This document shows positions 60,330-64,000 of a stretch of 64,000 nucleotides of DNA, one piece after another. The notes under the pieces were generated by a model. It had not been told where the DNA came from. It saw only the letters and a list, made by a program, of their open reading frames with translations, and did no database searches. The DNA comes from Castor canadensis (taxonomy: Eukaryota > Chordata > Mammalia > Rodentia > Castoridae): assembly GCF_047511655.1 (NCBI RefSeq), contig NC_133398.1:51031638-51095637 (forward strand), given 5' to 3'. Position numbers and translations under genes: made by a program. The stretch's first letter is position 1. Each line of letters opens with the position of its first letter.

Positions 60330-60905
60330 AGTTTGGGCTGCTATAAGAAAACAGGTCCTGTCTGGAGTTTGGTATGGTTTTGGAAAGGGTGAAAGAGGCT
60401 GAATGTAATGGAAATATTAATGTGCTCATGTATAAAAACAGAAGGATGAGATGTGTTAAAACTGTTCCAAGAATGGTGGGAGGGGGAAGGAAAGAGGGAT
60501 ATGGAGGGCCTGACTTTAATTATGATACATTGTAAAAACTTTTGTAAATATCATGATGTAACCCCTCCACTACAACAATAATATAATAAAAGTTTTTTTA
60601 AAAAAAATGAAAAGAGAAGATACAATGGACAGGTAACTTGTAAGTCAAAGATCAAAGCACAAACAGATTTAATGTCTGAAAAGGCTTACTTCCTGTCTCA
60701 CAGAAGGCTGTCTTTTTGCTGTGTCCTCACAAGACAGAAGGAATAAACACGCTTCTTTGAGACTTTTTGATAAGGACACTAACTCCTTTCATTAGGGCTC
60801 CATCTCATGACTTAATCACCACCTATTTCCTAATACCAATACCGTGGGGTTTAGGATTGTAACATATGATGAGAGGGAAGTGGGATGAGCACAAACATTC
60901 AGACC
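60330..60905 (+). repeat. Ancient interspersed repeat split by an L1 3'-end insertion
   Basis: 'cagtttgggctgctataaga' at 60330-60350 continues after 60612 with 'caatggacaggtaacttgta', 'gtgtcctcacaagacagaag' and 'ggggtttaggattgtaacat'. The break point falls exactly where the L1 segment begins and ends. Confidence 0.7.
60352..60607 (+). mobile_element. L1 3' UTR fragment, older family
   Basis: 'atgtgctcatgtataaaaac', 'ggaagaatggtggg'-like purine-rich text, 'tgatacattgtaaaaacttt' and 'gtaaatatcatgatgtaacc', then an A-rich end. It is the same 3' UTR type as the L1 part of the U6 chimera at 24.06-24.20 kb. No coding part remains. Confidence 0.75.
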
Positions 60906-60909
60906 ATAG

Positions 60910-61800
60910 CAAGAACAGGGAGAACAGAATTTCCAAGCTGTACCCCTACCACCTTTCCCGTGTTCACAGTAGGGAAAGCCCCGGAAGATAGTCACTACCC
61001 ATTCTTAGACTTCCCCTGCTAAATCCCTCAACTAAATTCACCAATGATAAATTATAAACCATTACAGTGTGTTTATTCACTATTGTCTTCAAGCCTTTGT
61101 GTGGCTTGGGACCACATTCTCAGTATCACAACTGTTTTTGTTTTTCTTTTCTTTTCGTATTTCTAAATATTGAGTATTAACTAACTTCAGTTTTAAAAAC
61201 AGTGAAAAGATTGTCTTCACTGGTGAGAGTGTTTGGGGAACAAAATGACTTCTTAGTTAACGGGAACATCTTCCTTTACACAGGAAACCAACTGTTTACA
61301 ATTGTGCATGCAGATTCTCTGGGTAAGGTTTTAATTTAATGTTCTAACATAATTATTTAAAGAGTGGTACAATATCTCCTTTTAAAAAATGAAGAAATAT
61401 TTCTAAAATGTTGCTAGTTAGCTTCTGTATTTTTATGTTTTTCTAAAATCTTAATACAACATACGTTTTTCTGCAATTAGCACTTGAACCTAGGTCATTG
61501 ATACTCAAATGTTAACCAGTTTCCCCCACATAAGATGTTGCCCCACTTTATTTAATAGTACTTTCTGCAGCAAGTGAAATGTTCTGTTTGCTGTCCTATG
61601 TAGTAGACAGTAGCCATATGGTTACTGAACACTTGAAACGTGCCTAGTACAACTGAGTAATTGATTTTGAAATTTTAGTTCATTTAAATTGTAATAGCAC
61701 ATGTGGCTGGTGGCTTTCGTCTTGGACAACCCACATTGACATTCTCAAGGTTTCCTAGTTGAGAAAGCAGACATGAGAGAAAGCAACTCCTGCAGCTATC
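60910..61800. other. Unassigned AT-rich non-coding DNA
   Basis: I recognise no gene or repeat. Confidence 0.5.
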
Positions 61801-61804
61801 AGGA

Positions 61805-63765
61805 TCAATTATTTCTTTTAGCATACACTAATTTTACAAAGGGGCTTCTTGTGATATGTCCATATATGCATCTGATGTGCTTTGATAAAATTTGCTCTCT
61901 GTTACTCTTTCTTATTCCCTTCCCCACTTTTAAAATAATTTTAATGGGCTTCATTATTGTATTTTCACACATGCATATAAATTTTTTCAATCATATTTAC
62001 TCTCCAATCACAATCTCCTTATAATCTTCCCCCTCCCACTGGATCTCTGCCCCCAAGTGGTCCCCCTTTAACATTCATGTCATTTTTTTTAGGTCTAGAT
62101 TCTTCCTATAAAAGAAAACATGAGATATTTGTCTTTCTTAGTGTGGCATATTTCACTTAATATAACAATCTCCAGTCCCATCCATTTTCCTACAAATGAC
62201 AATTTTATTCTACTTTATAACTAGTACTCCATTGAGTATATATACCACGTTTTCTTTTCCATTTATCATTTGTTGAGCACCTAAGCTAATTCCATAGCTT
62301 GGCTATCGTGAATAATGCTGCAATAAATGTGTGCACAGGTGTCTTTATTGTATGCTGACTTGCATTCCTTCAGATATATGACTAGGAGTGGTATCATAGA
62401 AAGCAATTATTTAATTTTTTTGAGGAACCTCCATACTGATTTCCACAGTGGCTGTACTAATTTACATTCCCCTCAATAGTACATAAGGATTCCTTTTTTT
62501 CCACATCCTTGCTAGCATATGTTGTTGCTTGTTTTCTTGATGATAGAAGTTCTGGATGGGGTGAGATACAATCTCACTGTCATTTTGATATACGTTTCCT
62601 TTATGGCTAAGGGTGTCAAACATTACTTCATGTGTTTGTAGGCCATTTGCATTTCTTCTTTTGAGAACTGTTCAGTTAATCTGCCTATTTATTAATTAAT
62701 TAAAAACTATTTTATTAGCATACATTAATGGTACAAGGGGGTTTTACTGTAATAATTCTATAGATGCATACTGTACACTTTGAACAGGTTCACATCTCTA
62801 TAATATTCCTTCAATCCCCTTCTTGCCCCACTTTTTTGAGATCTTTATGCATTCTAGATATTAATTCCTTGATGAATAGCTGATAAAGATTTTTCCCCAT
62901 TCTGTATGTCATCTCTTCATTCTGACAATTGTCTCCTTTGATGTGAAGATTTTTAATTTGAGGCAATCCCATTTCTCAATATTTTTTCTTATTTCCTGAG
63001 CTATTGGGATTCTATTCAAAAAGTTGTAAATATCTCTATCTCTAAGTGTTTTCCCTATGTTTTCTTTTAGCAGTTTCGAATCTTACATGAAGATCTTTGT
63101 TCTATTTTGAATTGATTTTTGTACAGGGTAAGAGAGAGAGGAATCTAGTTTCAGTCTGCTACATGTAGATATTCAGTTTTCCAAACACCATTTCTTGAAG
63201 AGCTGACTTTTCTCCAACATATGGTTTTGGCTTCAAAAATCTGAGGGCTATATATGAGTGGGTCTATTTTTGGGTCTTCTGTTCTATTCCGTTGGTCTCT
63301 ATGCCTATTTTTTTTTTACAAGTATCATGCTGCTTTTATGTCTTGTATTGTGATACCTACAGCATTGCTCTTTTTTGCTCAGGATTGCTTTTACTGTTCA
63401 GTGTCTTTTATGATTCTGTATGAATTTTAGGATTGACTTTTTTATTTCTATAAAGAATGATACTGGTATTTTAATGTAGTTTGCATTGAATCTATACACT
63501 GCTTTTGATATTATAGCCATTTTCACAATATAAATTCTGCCAGTCCATGAACATAGTAGGTCTTTCCATATTCTCTTGTCCTGTTGACTATATATTTGTC
63601 ACATTTATCTTCTGTTATGTTTCTACTCCTAGTTTTTTCAGGGATTTTTTTCATGAAGGGGTATTAAATTTTGTCAAAGGCTTTTTCTGTATCTATTGAG
63701 GTGATCATATGAATTTTGTCTTTATTTTGTATGTGTGTTATATTACATTTATTGATTTGCATGTA
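61805..63765 (-). mobile_element. Antisense L1 (3' UTR and ORF2), older family, with a nested L1 end
   Basis: The complement of an L1 3' end ('agcatacactaattttacaa', 'tgatatgtccatatatgcat') leads into antisense ORF2 text ('ttggctatcgtgaataatgc', 'aggagtggtatcatagaaag', 'gagctattgggattctattc', 'gtgttatattacatttattg'). A second L1 3' end at about 62700-62830 ('agcatacattaatggtacaa') interrupts it. No coding frame survives. Confidence 0.85.
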
Positions 63766-64000
63766 TTTTTTTTCTTTATCCATATATGCATACATTGCAT
63801 GGGTCACTTTTTCCCCCTATCCCCTGCCCCCACCCACCCACCTTGCTTCCAGGCAGGACCTGTTCTGCCCTTTTCTCCAATTTAGTTGAAGGTAAACATA
63901 AGCAATAATAAGTAACACAAAGCATTTTTGCAAGTTGAGATAAGGATAGCTAAACAGAGAGATTACTAGCATTGCTTCCATGTACAAGTATATTACAATA
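63766..64000 (-). mobile_element. Younger L1 3' UTR, antisense, running off the window
   Basis: Poly(T) at about 63766-63773 is followed by the complement of the G-rich 3' UTR (63812-63850) and 'gcaagttgagataaggatag', as in the younger L1 family. It sits inside the older antisense L1. Confidence 0.9.

Overview
This window is mammalian nuclear DNA with low gene density and many retrotransposons. The repeats point to a rodent. They include lineage-specific SINEs with a tRNA-like 'gtggctcaagtggtagag' module, alone or fused to a 7SL/B1-like head, and an L1 subfamily with a very G-rich 3' UTR. From memory this SINE style suits the beaver/kangaroo-rat group (Castorimorpha). That placement is an inference and was not tested.

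One protein-coding gene is intact: the intronless type I interferon IFNB1, at 39021-39584 on the + strand. It encodes 187 residues. Upstream lies a nearly textbook virus-inducible enhanceosome (PRDIV, PRDIII/I, PRDII, then a TATA box), and the 3' UTR carries AU-rich instability motifs. About 20 kb downstream, also on +, is a second, broken type I interferon (59122-59661). Its reading frame has two frame changes and two stops, but it keeps a signal peptide, four cysteines in the alpha/omega pattern, and a promoter with GAAA repeats and a TATA box.

The rest is repeats and unassigned non-coding DNA. 1-10.7 kb: three sense L1 copies (one truncated by the window edge, one old with a dead reverse transcriptase, one young with a 15-bp target-site duplication), SINEs and two strong inverted repeats. 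10.7-22 kb: mostly unassigned, with SINEs and a truncated L1 with a 16-bp duplication at 16.6-17.5 kb. 22-24.7 kb: an old L1 hit by a tiny poly(A)-tailed retrocopy and a SINE, then a U6 snRNA/L1 chimeric retropseudogene with its duplication. 28.6-34.6 kb: old L1 remnants in both orientations, with two younger L1 tails nested in the antisense one. 34.6-49.9 kb: IFNB1, SINEs, MIRs, a solo MaLR LTR and L1 fragments. 49.9-60 kb: mostly unassigned, with MIR/L2 relics and the interferon pseudogene. 60-64 kb: layered L1 and older repeats up to the window edge.

I found no CRISPR array, prokaryotic-type operon or multi-gene system. The most notable items are the promoter-bearing interferon pseudogene, the U6-L1 chimera and the IFNB1 protein differences. 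Repeat family names come from pattern recognition without a database search, and boundaries are accurate to about 10-30 bp unless a target-site duplication fixes them.
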